Source of the DNA: Baaleninema simplex PCC 7105 | Lineage (GTDB): Bacteria; Cyanobacteriota; Cyanobacteriia; Cyanobacteriales; Geitlerinemataceae | NCBI RefSeq assembly: GCF_000332355.1 | Contig: NZ_KB235962.1 | Location: 557,217-600,056 of the forward strand | DNA length: 42,840 nt | Direction: 5' to 3' | Shown here: positions 1-7,312 of the stretch, one piece after another | How the letters are laid out: each line of letters opens with the position of its first letter | How positions within the stretch are numbered: position 1 is the first letter of the stretch | The notes under the pieces: generated by a model | Databases searched by the model: none | Told to the model about the DNA's origin: nothing | The model's input: the letters and a program-made list of their open reading frames with translations, nothing else | Made by a program: the position numbers and the translations under genes

Positions 1-116
1 AGACGAACGGCTTCGGCTCGGTCTTTGACTCGCTGACTCACTGTCGTTGCCTTCCTCATCTCCCAGAGCGTTCTTTCTTCTTCACGGTTGAGAAACACTC
101 TCAGTCTGGCTCCCAT
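1..116 (-). CDS. IS630-type transposase, N-terminal part (runs off window)
   Basis: Read on the minus strand from an ATG at 114-116, this frame begins MGARLRVFLNREEERTLWEM and continues with VSQRVKDRAEAVRL until the window ends. That opening is typical of the helix-turn-helix N-terminus of IS630/Tc1-type transposases common in cyanobacteria (family knowledge recalled, not searched). Only the first 38 or so residues are visible, so the DDE catalytic domain cannot be checked. The gene lies immediately beside a sensor gene that stops abruptly, which suggests the element inserted there. The family assignment is fairly firm; whether the element is intact is unknown. Confidence 0.72.
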   Translation of the reverse strand, partial: MGARLRVFLNREEERTLWEMRKATTVSQRVKDRAEAVR

Positions 117-190
117 ACCTCTGACTCCTTTCTGGGGAAACACTTTATAATCTGTAATATACCTCCTTTTTTTTGTATGACCTGCTTAGC
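1..190 (-). mobile_element. IS630-like insertion sequence, one end
   Basis: The transposase start at 116 is followed outward by a short AT-rich leader (117-180) and then by a sensor reading frame that ends prematurely at 186. The insertion boundary is probably between about 150 and 205. I could not identify the terminal inverted repeat because the other end lies outside the window. IS630 elements normally insert at TA dinucleotides, and several lie in this interval. Confidence 0.5.
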
Positions 191-695
191 CGCTTTCGTG
201 GGCGTTGTAATCGTCGTAGTATTCGAGTTTGCCGTTTTCGTTGCGTCCCCAAAAGAAGGCCCGACGTTCTCGGGTTTCGCCGAAGACGTAGGGTTCGGGC
301 CAGATGCCCCCTCCTGCGATCGCCTCGTCTCCGTTGAAGTCGATGAGTTGGGGGATGGTTTCTCGAAATTCAGCTTCGGAGAGGGGCAATTGTGCGGCAA
401 CGACGGCCAGCGATCGCGTGAGGGCGGCAACTTCTCTCGATCGTCCTTCGAGGGTGGCGGTGGCGTTTTCTCCGGTTTGTTGGATCAGCTGTGCGGATTC
501 CGTCAATACCATGCGCCGACCGATGGAGTTGAGGACAACGGCGAAACTCGCCATAATTCCCCCCGCCAACAGCACCGCACTGAGGCAGAGTTTAAAATCA
601 AGGCGTTTGTACCATTTCAAGCTCATCTGGGTCATGGCGAGCGTCGTGCTGAGCAATTTTCGGTGGGGGTTTTTGAGGCCGGCTGCGAAAGGCAT
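186..695 (-). pseudogene. Membrane sensor protein, 5' part, interrupted by an IS
   Basis: This is the N-terminal part of a signalling protein. It has a cytoplasmic start, one membrane helix (about residues 37-58, rich in Leu/Ala/Val) and the opening of a Cache-like extracellular domain with the characteristic segments GGIWPEPY, RRAFFWGR and YYDDYN. In cyanobacteria such domains precede histidine kinase, GGDEF or cyclase outputs, so the output type cannot be known here. The frame stops after 169 residues, right where the neighbouring IS630-like element begins, and no downstream domain is present. ATGs at 635 and 626 are plausible alternative starts, because the first 20 residues do not look like a conserved N-terminus. 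I infer a gene broken by insertion. Confidence 0.65.
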
Positions 696-1150
696 CGGGT
701 CGAGAATCTCTGGGAGCTTTGACAGTTGCGCGATGACAACTCCGATTTCGAGCTAGAAAAGGGTCGTCTCGCGACAGAAACTCGCTTCAATGAATTTCTT
801 CAGTGAATTTGATGGGCGTTCGTCAAAGGTTCGCGATCGGAAGTTCTCTGTTCGATTTATCGAACCTTCGGTCTTCAATTAGGAGGTTTAAGACTACTAA
901 ATTTCGTAAGCAGCAGTCGATCGATTTAATTTTTTTGTTTTCAGCACGCTTGAGAATAGCCGATCGATCTGCGATCGGCAACAACAAAAATATACCGAAC
1001 GGCTTGTCTGGTGTATTTTTTGTCAGTATTCTCCAGGTAAAAACGTTGATGTCACCCGTTTCTATGCTATCCGATCGTACTCAATTGTCCGAAAATTGAG
1101 GAGTTACCTCGATAAAAACGTTATAAAATTAATCTGAGATTAACCTGAAA
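696..1150. other. Intergenic region, no gene supported
   Basis: This 455-base stretch separates the broken sensor from the PHP gene. It contains short inverted repeats: AAAGGTTCG at 825-833 with CGAACCTT at 861-868, and TTAATC/GATTAA at 1129-1143. The second lies just past the PHP stop codon and could serve as a weak terminator. An open frame at 803-1099 shows no recognisable domain or ribosome site and is not called. Confidence 0.4.
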
Positions 1151-1978
1151 TTAATTTATTTTTAAGTCTCGAGCCGCTGTTTGGAGGGGAGAGAGAAGCG
1201 AGAGAGAAACGTTTAAGCTGTTGAGAGGATAGTCGTTTTGACCCGATACTTTCGGACCGTGATAGTCGCTCCCTCCAGTGGCGAGTAGATCGTAGCGATC
1301 GCACAGTTCCAGCAAACGCTGACGTTGAGACGCCCGGTGATGGGGATGGTAGACTTCGATTCCCATCAATCCCGCCTCGACGAGTTCGGGTAACACGGTG
1401 TCCACGTCGCCGCCGCGAAATAGGTACGGATGCGCCCACACGGGGACGCCGCCGCAACGACGCAACAGTTCGATACCCTCGGCGGCGGTAAATTTCGGAT
1501 AGCCCACGTAAGCGGGTTTGTCGTCTCCGAGAAAGCGATCGAAGGCTTCGTCGGACGATCGCACGTATCCCGCCTCGACCATAGCTCTGGCGATGTGGGG
1601 GCGACTCGGGGCGACCCCTTCCCCCAACTGGGGTAACGTCACGGGATAGCCCATTTTTTCTAAATTCTCGGCGATTTTCCGCGCTCGCCACCAACGACCC
1701 TGAAGGCGATCGCGCAACGGACCTTTCAGAAGCTCGCGATCGGGATAAAATCCCAGAACGTGCAAGGAGCGATCGCAATGAACCGTACTCAATTCCACGC
1801 CGGGAACGATTTGTAAGTCGTGCGATCGCGCTGCCTCTCGGGCTTCGTCCCACCCCGAGAGGGTATCGTGATCGGTAATCGCCAAGGCTTTTACCCCAGC
1901 CAACACCGCCGCCTCTACCAGTTGCGCGGGGGTCAGGGTTCCGTCAGAATAAGTCGTGTGACAGTGAAGTTCGAGCAT
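1151..1978 (-). CDS. PHP-domain phosphoesterase (RNase AM / nucleoside bisphosphate phosphatase-like)
   Basis: This 275-residue protein carries the full PHP-domain metal set: HCHTTYSDG at residues 5-13, ITDHDT near 34-39, the VWAHPYLF histidine near 180, and a terminal GGSDYHG motif. This architecture matches the YciV/TrpH group, whose characterised members remove phosphate from 3',5'-nucleoside bisphosphates or trim the 5' ends of structured RNAs. The precise substrate here is inferred from family membership only. It is presumably cytoplasmic, since no signal peptide is visible. The start lies 57 bases from purN on the opposite strand, so the two genes diverge from a very short shared control region. 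An AAAGGCG segment precedes the ATG. Confidence 0.88.
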   Translation of the reverse strand: MLELHCHTTYSDGTLTPAQLVEAAVLAGVKALAITDHDTLSGWDEAREAARSHDLQIVPGVELSTVHCDRSLHVLGFYPDRELLKGPLRDRLQGRWWRARKIAENLEKMGYPVTLPQLGEGVAPSRPHIARAMVEAGYVRSSDEAFDRFLGDDKPAYVGYPKFTAAEGIELLRRCGGVPVWAHPYLFRGGDVDTVLPELVEAGLMGIEVYHPHHRASQRQRLLELCDRYDLLATGGSDYHGPKVSGQNDYPLNSLNVSLSLLSPLQTAARDLKIN

Positions 1979-2035
1979 CGTGCGCCTTTAAACCGTTCGA
2001 TCGCATCGTCCACTTCTACTTTAAGGGAGCCAGCC

Positions 2036-2674
2036 GTGGAGCAAACAACGCCGAGTATCATTTCCCCCGATATTCCCGCAGATGCCCAAAAACAAGTTTC
2101 GACGTTGAAACTGGGCGTTCTCGCGTCGGGTAGCGGTACGAACTTCGAGGCGTTAGTGCAAGCGATCGCAGATGGAAAACTGCGGGCGGAAATTCCCATT
2201 CTCATCTATAACAAACCCGGTGCGGCGGTGGCGGCTCGCGCCCAACGGTGGGGAATTCCCGCGATGTTAATCGATCATCGCAAATATCAAAGTCGCGAAG
2301 CCTTCGATTTCGACATCGCTCAAACCCTGAGTCAGTACGGGGTCGAATGGGTCGTCATGGCGGGATGGATGCGCCGCATTACTGAGGTATTACTCGATCG
2401 CTATCCCGATCGCATCATTAACATTCATCCGAGTTTGCTTCCCAGTTTTCCGGGGTTACACGCCGTCGAACAAGCCCTGAAATCCGGCGTCAAAATCACC
2501 GGATGCACGGTTCACATCGCCCGTTTGACTGTCGATAGCGGTCCGATTCTCATTCAAGCGGCGGTTCCGATTCTCCCCAACGATACCCCCGAAACCCTAC
2601 ACGCGAGAATCCAAGTTCAAGAACACGAGATTTTCCCTCGAGGAATTCAAATTGCGGCGATGCAAGCGAGATGA
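2036..2674 (+). CDS. purN: Phosphoribosylglycinamide formyltransferase
   Basis: PurN transfers a formyl group from 10-formyltetrahydrofolate to GAR in purine synthesis. The 212-residue protein shows the phosphate-binding segment GVLASGSGTNFEAL, the catalytic Asn-His pair in INIHPSLLPSFPG, and the aspartate in TVDSGPI. I chose the GTG at 2036 because AAGGGAG (2023-2029) stands six bases upstream. The frame is open further upstream to 1820, but that part runs antisense through the PHP gene and lacks homology. The N-terminus carries a tail of about 23 residues before the first conserved strand, longer than in E. coli. It diverges from the PHP gene, and a repeat-filled spacer follows before pyrE. 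Confidence 0.94.
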   Translation: MEQTTPSIISPDIPADAQKQVSTLKLGVLASGSGTNFEALVQAIADGKLRAEIPILIYNKPGAAVAARAQRWGIPAMLIDHRKYQSREAFDFDIAQTLSQYGVEWVVMAGWMRRITEVLLDRYPDRIINIHPSLLPSFPGLHAVEQALKSGVKITGCTVHIARLTVDSGPILIQAAVPILPNDTPETLHARIQVQEHEIFPRGIQIAAMQAR

Positions 2675-2850
2675 GAAGAGGGGGAGCAAGGGAGAGGGGG
2701 AGAGAGGGAGAGGGGGAGAGGGGGAGAGAGGGAGAGAGGGAGAGGGGGAGAGGGGGAGCAAGGGAGAAACTGTTCTCTGTTAACTGTCTTCACTGGCGAC
2801 TGGTGACTGGTGACTGGTGACTGAAACTCTGTTCCCCATTCCCTGTTCCC
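2675..2850. repeat. Short tandem repeat spacer (GA-rich, then GGTGACT units)
   Basis: The purN-pyrE spacer is built of low-complexity units. An imperfect AGGGGGAG array covers about 2680-2765. It is followed by GGTGACT heptamers (about 2797-2822) and CCCTGTTCCC-like pieces up to 2850. Blocks of the same kind recur at 7113-7258, 22752-22862, 33836-34065 and 39513-39560. Such short tandem repeats are common in cyanobacterial spacers, and I see no coding content. Confidence 0.85.
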
Positions 2851-2897
2851 CGTAACGGTAAAGTATATCTTTGGCAATTCAAGATCGATATTTCTAG

Positions 2898-3500
2898 ATG
2901 GCTATTTCTCAACCCTCGACCCTCGCAACGGCAGATTTAGATGCAGTCAAACAGCATTTGTTGCATTTGCTGGCGACGTTGGCGTATCGCGAAGGAGATT
3001 TCGTTCTGTCTTCGGGACAGAAAAGTTCCTATTACATCAACGGGAAGTTGGTGACGCTGCACCCGGAAGGGGCGCTTTGTGTGGGACGCTTGTTACTGTC
3101 GATGCTGGCTGAAGATACGCAAGCCGTGGCGGGATTGACCCTCGGTGCCGATCCGGTCGTGTCGGCGGTGAGCGTGGTTTCGGCGATCGAGGGGCGATCG
3201 ATCCCAGCGTTTATCGTGCGGAAGGAAGCGAAAGGCCACGGAACTCGCGCCTATATTGAAGGGCCGCCGTTGGATGCGGGGGCGAAGGTGGTCGTCCTCG
3301 AAGACGTGGTGACGACGGGACAGTCGGCGATGAAGGCGGTGACGCGACTGCGCGATGCGGGATATCAGGTCGATCGCGTCATTTCGTTGGTCGATCGCCA
3401 ACAAGGTGGGGCGGAGTTTTACCGGGAACAGGGGTTAGAGTTCGAGGCGGTGTTTACGATCGCGGAAATTCAAGAATATCTTAAGACGGTTTCGGTCTGA
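2898..3500 (+). CDS. pyrE: Orotate phosphoribosyltransferase
   Basis: PyrE joins orotate to PRPP to make orotidine 5'-phosphate, the fifth step of pyrimidine synthesis. The 200-residue protein carries the PRPP-binding signature VVVLEDVVTTGQS at residues 131-143. It also has the family segment SSGQKSSYYINGK (38-50) and the flexible-loop region KEAKGHGT (109-116). The length is normal for a stand-alone OPRTase. The ATG at 2898 follows an AT-rich leader without a strong Shine-Dalgarno sequence. It lies downstream of purN in the same direction but is separated by more than 200 bases of tandem repeats, so co-transcription is uncertain. A small membrane protein gene follows 86 bases later. Confidence 0.95.
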   Translation: MAISQPSTLATADLDAVKQHLLHLLATLAYREGDFVLSSGQKSSYYINGKLVTLHPEGALCVGRLLLSMLAEDTQAVAGLTLGADPVVSAVSVVSAIEGRSIPAFIVRKEAKGHGTRAYIEGPPLDAGAKVVVLEDVVTTGQSAMKAVTRLRDAGYQVDRVISLVDRQQGGAEFYREQGLEFEAVFTIAEIQEYLKTVSV

Positions 3501-3586
3501 GATCGGGGATTTTGGGGATCGCGATTTTGGTGAAAGGGACTCTGCTGGAGTAGGATCGATCGAATAGACTCACCAGTGAGGCCGTT

Positions 3587-3715
3587 ATGAGCGATCGTAA
3601 ACCTCCCACAGAGCCAAAAACCACCGTTTTCGACATCGATCCCGTGACGTTTTTCTTTATCGTTGTCGGGGCTTTCGTCGTTCCCGTGATTTTGGCAGGC
3701 TTTGTCTTCCACTAA
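3587..3715 (+). CDS. Small single-span membrane protein, 42 residues, unknown
   Basis: An ATG at 3587, with a GTGAGG-like ribosome site about eight bases upstream, opens a frame of 42 residues. The first half is polar and proline-rich (MSDRKPPTEP, then KTTVFDIDP). The second half is one uninterrupted hydrophobic helix (about residues 20-42) that ends at the stop codon. Its size and layout resemble the small accessory subunits of cyanobacterial thylakoid complexes, but I do not recognise it as a named photosystem, cytochrome b6f or NDH-1 subunit. Coding is supported by the clear start context and the coherent charged-then-hydrophobic composition. Confidence 0.6.
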   Translation: MSDRKPPTEPKTTVFDIDPVTFFFIVVGAFVVPVILAGFVFH

Positions 3716-4037
3716 TCGACGTGCGATCGCCTCGATATTTTTCGATTCAAAAACCTTTACTAAATCCGAAAGACTATATCTAAAAAATCGAAGCTTTTCT
3801 ATCGGGCGATCGACTTTTAATATTTAAAATTGCAGCAATACTTAGCAACATTCAACGATTCGCGTGGGGTTGCCCCGTTGAAACTCTCTGAATCGGAGTT
3901 TCTATCCAGATCTTCGGCATCTTGAAAAGGCTGGGGATCTGATATGGAATTTTATAGAATTTTTCGACAAACTGTTTAAGGTCGATCGATATCAAAATAC
4001 GATATCATAATAAAGAACGTTTGACAGAAGGTTGTGA
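3716..4037. promoter_or_regulatory. hicAB upstream region with a repeated GATATC motif
   Basis: This AT-rich spacer precedes the toxin-antitoxin genes. The octamer CGATATCA occurs twice, at 3987-3994 and 4000-4007, 13 bases apart, and its core GATATC is itself a palindrome. HicB antitoxins commonly repress their own promoter through paired palindromic sites, so this pair is a candidate operator. That role is inferred from position and symmetry only. Confidence 0.35.
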
Positions 4038-4319
4038 ATGTGCGATAAGCTTAACAGTAAGCAGCACAGAACCCTAGAAAATATTTTTGTTTCTCCCGTT
4101 CGTTCCGATATTTCATGGAACGATGTGGAAAATCTTCTAAGAGCATTGGGAGCAGATATTCGCGAAGGGCGTGGCTCGCGCGTAAGGTGCGTACTGGGCG
4201 AAGTAAGAGCAGTTTTTCATAAGCCTCATCCTAAACCTGTCGTTAATAAACCCACACTCAAAGACTTAAAAAGGTTTTTAACCAACGCAGGATTCGAGCC
4301 AGACAACCTTAATTGTTAA
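4038..4319 (+). CDS. hicA: HicA-family toxin (mRNA interferase-like)
   Basis: The 93-residue product has the HicA fold signature. An N-terminal helix region (SWNDVENLLRALGADI) leads to a basic strand (GRGSRVRC) and the histidine-containing strand AVFHKPHPKP. A final helix follows with the typical wording LKDLKRFLTNAGF. HicA toxins are small double-stranded RNA-binding-like folds that cleave mRNA, using the histidine in the strand that here reads FHKPHP. About 20 extra residues precede the usual domain start; a shorter in-frame start is possible, but the ATG at 4038 has AGAAGG seven bases upstream. The hicB gene follows 98 bases downstream, which is unusually wide for this pair. Confidence 0.8.
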   Translation: MCDKLNSKQHRTLENIFVSPVRSDISWNDVENLLRALGADIREGRGSRVRCVLGEVRAVFHKPHPKPVVNKPTLKDLKRFLTNAGFEPDNLNC

Positions 4320-4350
4320 AACGTTCTTACTGCAAATCTTCTCAAATAAT

Positions 4351-4366
4351 TGGAGTTTTAACTCCA
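4351..4366. repeat. Perfect 16 bp palindrome between hicA and hicB
   Basis: The bases TGGAGTTTTAACTCCA read the same on both strands. The site lies in the gap between the toxin and antitoxin genes, 52 bases before the hicB start. It could be an internal operator or a small attenuating hairpin. There is no T-tract behind it, so a simple terminator is unlikely. Confidence 0.5.
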
Positions 4367-4417
4367 GAAAAACAAGTTCAAATTGGGCGAATAAACCAGT
4401 AGTCTTACAGGAGCAAT

Positions 4418-4765
4418 ATGTTTAAGTACAAAGGCTATACTGGCAACGTAGAAATTGATATCGAAAGCAAATTTCTTCACGGACGTATCCTCGACATCAA
4501 AGATGTTGTGACGTTTGAGGGTTCTACAGTTGAAGAACTCGAAAAGGCGTTTCAAGACTCTGTAGATGATTACCTCGAGCTGTGTGAGGAACTCGGAGAA
4601 GAGCCGGATAAGCCTTTTTCAGGTAATTTCCCATTTCGGACAACCCCCGAACTCCATCACCAGATCTTTCTCGCATCTAAAAAAGCAGGTAAAAGTATGA
4701 ATGCCTGGATGGAAGAGGTTTTGCTGAAAGCCATAGAACAAAACAATAGACGAACGGCGAACTGA
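4418..4765 (+). CDS. hicB: HicB-family antitoxin
   Basis: The 115-residue protein starts with the HicB partial RNase H-like fold (YKGYTGNVEIDIESKFLHGR, then DVVTFEGSTVEELEKAF). It ends with a ribbon-helix-helix region (TTPELHHQIFLASKKAGKSM followed by NAWMEEVLLKAIE). This is the usual layout in which the N-terminal half neutralises HicA and the C-terminal half binds operator DNA. CAGGAG seven bases before the ATG gives a clear ribosome site. The order toxin-antitoxin is the normal one for hicAB. The pair and its flanks look less HIP1-rich than the neighbouring core genes, in keeping with mobile TA modules. Confidence 0.88.
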   Translation: MFKYKGYTGNVEIDIESKFLHGRILDIKDVVTFEGSTVEELEKAFQDSVDDYLELCEELGEEPDKPFSGNFPFRTTPELHHQIFLASKKAGKSMNAWMEEVLLKAIEQNNRRTAN

Positions 4766-4823
4766 CTTGGGAGTTTAACAGAATCGAACGAGTCACTTGC
4801 TTGAATTTTCATCGAATGCCACT

Positions 4824-5084
4824 TCGGGTGCATCTCACTTTTGCAAAAAGGGTCTTCGGAGTTTGTGGTTATAAATGTATAGCACGATACAAAAAATTGA
4901 AGATTCGAGAGCCAAAACCCTTGAAATCTCGTGAAGTTAGTTTTTCTGTCACCCTAAACTCCGAAGAGCCTGCAAAAACATGAGTCTTGGGTAGGTTGGG
5001 TTTCGCTATCGCTCTACCCAACCGCCGCTCGAGCGATTATGAAAGCTCGTATCCGATGAATTTACATTTTTGAGATGCACCCGA
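4824..5084. mobile_element. MITE-like element, family A copy 1 (261 bp)
   Basis: The element is bounded by perfect 14 bp inverted repeats, TCGGGTGCATCTCA at 4824-4837 and its complement at 5071-5084. The match continues imperfectly inward for ten more bases. The interior carries ATGAGTCTTGGGTAGGTTGG (4980-4999), overlapping the palindrome-like TTGGGTTTCGCTATCGCT (4996-5013). A related element sits at 26493-26647 with the same ends and the same interior motifs. No transposase is encoded inside. I found no clear target duplication around this copy. Confidence 0.68.
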
Positions 5085-5130
5085 CAAAAACGGCAAAAAA
5101 TATCACGACTAAAATTAAGAAAATCGCAAT

Positions 5131-5745
5131 TTAGGTGTCGTCTTCTTCAGCTTCAAACAACTCCGGTTTGCCTTTCAAATATCGTAAATTTGCGCCATCT
5201 AAATTCGCACCCGACAAATTGGCGTTTTTCAAATGCGTCCAGCGCAAATCGACCCCGCTGAGGTTGGCGTCGCGAAAATTGACAGCGAATAAATAGGCCG
5301 CATTGAGATCGGCTTCTCGTAAATTCGCTCCTTGAAAATTGGCAGAATAGAGATGGGCTTGCACCAATTCAGCACGGTACAGCGTCGCTTCTTGTAAATC
5401 CGCTTCGTTGAGGTGGGCGCGGTGTAAGATGGCTTCGCTGAGGCTGGCGCGTCGAAGTTGGGCGTGGGACAAATTCGCCCCTCGCAAGTTGGCTTCTCGC
5501 AAGTTCGCGCCTCGGAGGTTCGCACCTTCTAGGTTAGCGTCGGCGAGGTTCGCCCCCCGCAAATCTGCCCCGATGAGGTTGGCGTGGCTGAGATTGGAAC
5601 CCGCTAAGTCGAAATTGCTGAGATCGGCGGCGATGAGGTGAGCGTCGCTCAAATCGAGTGCGATCGCTCCTCCCCGTCCGTTTTTTGAATTCGTCCATCT
5701 GGCTGCACCGTTTTCCACCATCGCCAGATGTATTGCGTTAGCCAT
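5131..5745 (-). CDS. Pentapeptide repeat protein
   Basis: The 204-residue protein is almost entirely A(D/N)LXX pentapeptide repeats from about residue 30 to 190, with runs such as ADLRGANLADANLEGANLRG. Such proteins form a right-handed quadrilateral beta-helix; the biochemical role of most cyanobacterial members is unknown. There is no signal peptide or membrane segment, so it is probably cytoplasmic. The short N-terminal cap (MANAIHLAMVENGAARW) and acidic C-terminus (EAEEDDT) are not repeats. Its start codon overlaps the tmk stop by eight bases, so the two genes are almost certainly translated from one transcript. Confidence 0.9.
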   Translation of the reverse strand: MANAIHLAMVENGAARWTNSKNGRGGAIALDLSDAHLIAADLSNFDLAGSNLSHANLIGADLRGANLADANLEGANLRGANLREANLRGANLSHAQLRRASLSEAILHRAHLNEADLQEATLYRAELVQAHLYSANFQGANLREADLNAAYLFAVNFRDANLSGVDLRWTHLKNANLSGANLDGANLRYLKGKPELFEAEEDDT

Positions 5746-6424
5746 TGTCCCCAGTGTCTCGCATCCAAGTTGGCGGGAGTTCGAGTCCCGATAATTTTAA
5801 GGATAAACGTTCGGTCAAGATTTGTTGAACTTTCTTTTCGACCTCGTCGGGCGATCGCCTTCCGTCGATGCGGACGATACGGTGGGGGTATTGTTGGGCG
5901 AGTGCGGCGTAACCTTGACGAACCCGACGATGAAAATCTAGGGCTTCTCGTTCGAGGCGGTTGGCTTCTCCCCGTTTGCGAGCGCGATCGAGTCCGATTT
6001 CCGGTTCGACATCCAGCCACAGGGTCAAATCCGGTTCCAAGCCTCCCGTAGCGATGTGGTTGAGGCGATCGATGAGTTCTCGATTCAATTGTCGCCCGTA
6101 TCCCTGATAGGCGACCGTCGAGTCTGTATAGCGATCACACAGGACGATCGCCCCGCTGGCCAGTTGCGGTTTAATAGACCGTTCTACGTGCTGGGCGCGA
6201 TCGGCGGCGTACAGCAACAGTTCTGCGCGATCGCCGATGGGTTCCCCCTCGCGCACTTCTAACAGTACCGTTCGCAACTGTCGTCCGAGTTCCGTTCCCC
6301 CCGGTTCCCGCGTCACCACCACCGAACCCCGGACGCGCGATCGCAGCCAGTCGCAAGTTCGCTGTAACTGAGTGGTTTTCCCACACCCTTCAATTCCTTC
6401 AAAAACGACGAACGAACCTGTCAT
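5738..6424 (-). CDS. tmk: Thymidylate kinase
   Basis: Tmk phosphorylates dTMP to dTDP for DNA synthesis. The protein has the P-loop EGIEGCGKTT at residues 9-18, the DRY-type segment LCDRYTDSTVAYQGYGR, and the TREPGGTELG substrate-binding stretch. It also has a lid region rich in arginine (DRARKRGEANRLERE). At 228 residues it is slightly longer than the usual 205-215 because of a C-terminal tail (LELPPTWMRDTGDNG) whose last codons overlap the pentapeptide gene. The ATG at 6424 is the only sensible start, since the P-loop follows directly. The order tmk then pentapeptide protein suggests a two-gene operon. Confidence 0.95.
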   Translation of the reverse strand: MTGSFVVFEGIEGCGKTTQLQRTCDWLRSRVRGSVVVTREPGGTELGRQLRTVLLEVREGEPIGDRAELLLYAADRAQHVERSIKPQLASGAIVLCDRYTDSTVAYQGYGRQLNRELIDRLNHIATGGLEPDLTLWLDVEPEIGLDRARKRGEANRLEREALDFHRRVRQGYAALAQQYPHRIVRIDGRRSPDEVEKKVQQILTERLSLKLSGLELPPTWMRDTGDNG

Positions 6425-6554
6425 AGGTGAATCTTGGCTGAGATTTGCTACGAAACGTTGACCGAGCGATCGGGCGATCGAGGCAGATGCTAGATTAACA
6501 TTCAGTAGAAACGAAAACGAACTCTTCTGTCATTTTGCCTAGGAGGTAGCTTTG

Positions 6555-7106
6555 GTGAACCCGACTGAATCCCTCAATCCGCACGAGTTGCGAGCCGAAG
6601 TCGCACGACTGCAAGAAGAGGTGAAAATGCGCGATCGACTGGTTCAACAGCTTTCTCAAGAGCTGTTTCGTTTGGTCAAAGGTAACGCCAACCAAACCTC
6701 CAGCGCCGCACCCTCCTCGCAGTATCAAGAACAAATGCAACTGCTGCGCCAACAACTGGCGGAAGTCGAACAACAAGTCGAGTTTTACCAATCGCAAATC
6801 GCCGATCGCGATCGCGAGCTGTTTCAACAGCGTCAAACGGCGCAAGAACTCACCGATCGCGCCCGGATGCTCGAACAAGTGGTTCAGGAACTTCCCGAAG
6901 TCTACAAACAGAAGTTCGCCGAACGTCTCAAACCCATTCAAGAGCGCGTCGAAGCCCTCCAGCGCGAAAACCGCCAACTCCACGCCGAACTCCAAAGCGT
7001 CAGCTATCGCCTCGCCAAACGTACTCGCCGCGAGTCTGGAAACCTCGATCTTCCCAGTTTCGAGCCTTCTGACGATCGAGCCTCACTTCCCTCGTTCACC
7101 AGCTAG
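6555..7106 (+). CDS. Cyanobacterial coiled-coil protein, unknown function
   Basis: The 183-residue product is dominated by long heptad-rich helices (about residues 8-45 and 58-155) with many Glu, Gln, Arg and Leu. A Ser/Thr/Ala-rich break (NQTSSAAPSS) separates them. The C-terminus is disordered and ends LPSFTS. I recall similar conserved coiled-coil proteins of unknown role in cyanobacterial genomes. I place the start at the GTG at 6555 because AGGAGG (6541-6546) stands eight bases upstream; the adjacent TTG at 6552 is less well spaced. It diverges from tmk. Confidence 0.8.
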   Translation: MNPTESLNPHELRAEVARLQEEVKMRDRLVQQLSQELFRLVKGNANQTSSAAPSSQYQEQMQLLRQQLAEVEQQVEFYQSQIADRDRELFQQRQTAQELTDRARMLEQVVQELPEVYKQKFAERLKPIQERVEALQRENRQLHAELQSVSYRLAKRTRRESGNLDLPSFEPSDDRASLPSFTS

Positions 7107-7112
7107 ATGAGG

Positions 7113-7258
7113 AGATGAGAGAACAGTCACCGTCACCAGTGAAGACAGGGAACAGGGAACAGGGAATAGGGAATAGGGAACAGTTAATAGTTTCTCCCCT
7201 TGTCCCCTTGTCCCCTTGTCTCCCCCTCTCCCCCTCTCCCCCTCTCCCTCCGGGGCGC
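7113..7258. repeat. Short tandem repeat spacer (GGGAACA, CCCCTTGT, CTCCCCCT units)
   Basis: The gap between the coiled-coil and DedA genes consists of GGGAACA/GGGAATA heptamers (about 7145-7182), CCCCTTGT octamers (about 7196-7220) and CTCCCCCT octamers (about 7221-7248). It belongs to the same class as the block downstream of purN. Confidence 0.85.
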
Positions 7259-7312
7259 AGATCTGTCAGAATGTAAAGATGATAGGCAGATCGAAGACAG
7301 ATCGAGGCTTGA

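Noticed and set aside
803-1099. Open frame of 98 codons between the broken sensor and the PHP gene
   Set aside because: No ribosome site, domain or composition typical of a protein is visible. It reads like non-coding AT-rich sequence.
2675-2850. Repeat-rich spacers as possible small RNA genes
   Set aside because: They are simple 7-8 base tandem units with no stable fold or promoter/terminator pair that I could support.
4801-4983. Open frame of 60 codons after hicB
   Set aside because: It lies mostly inside the 261 bp MITE-like element and has no recognisable features.
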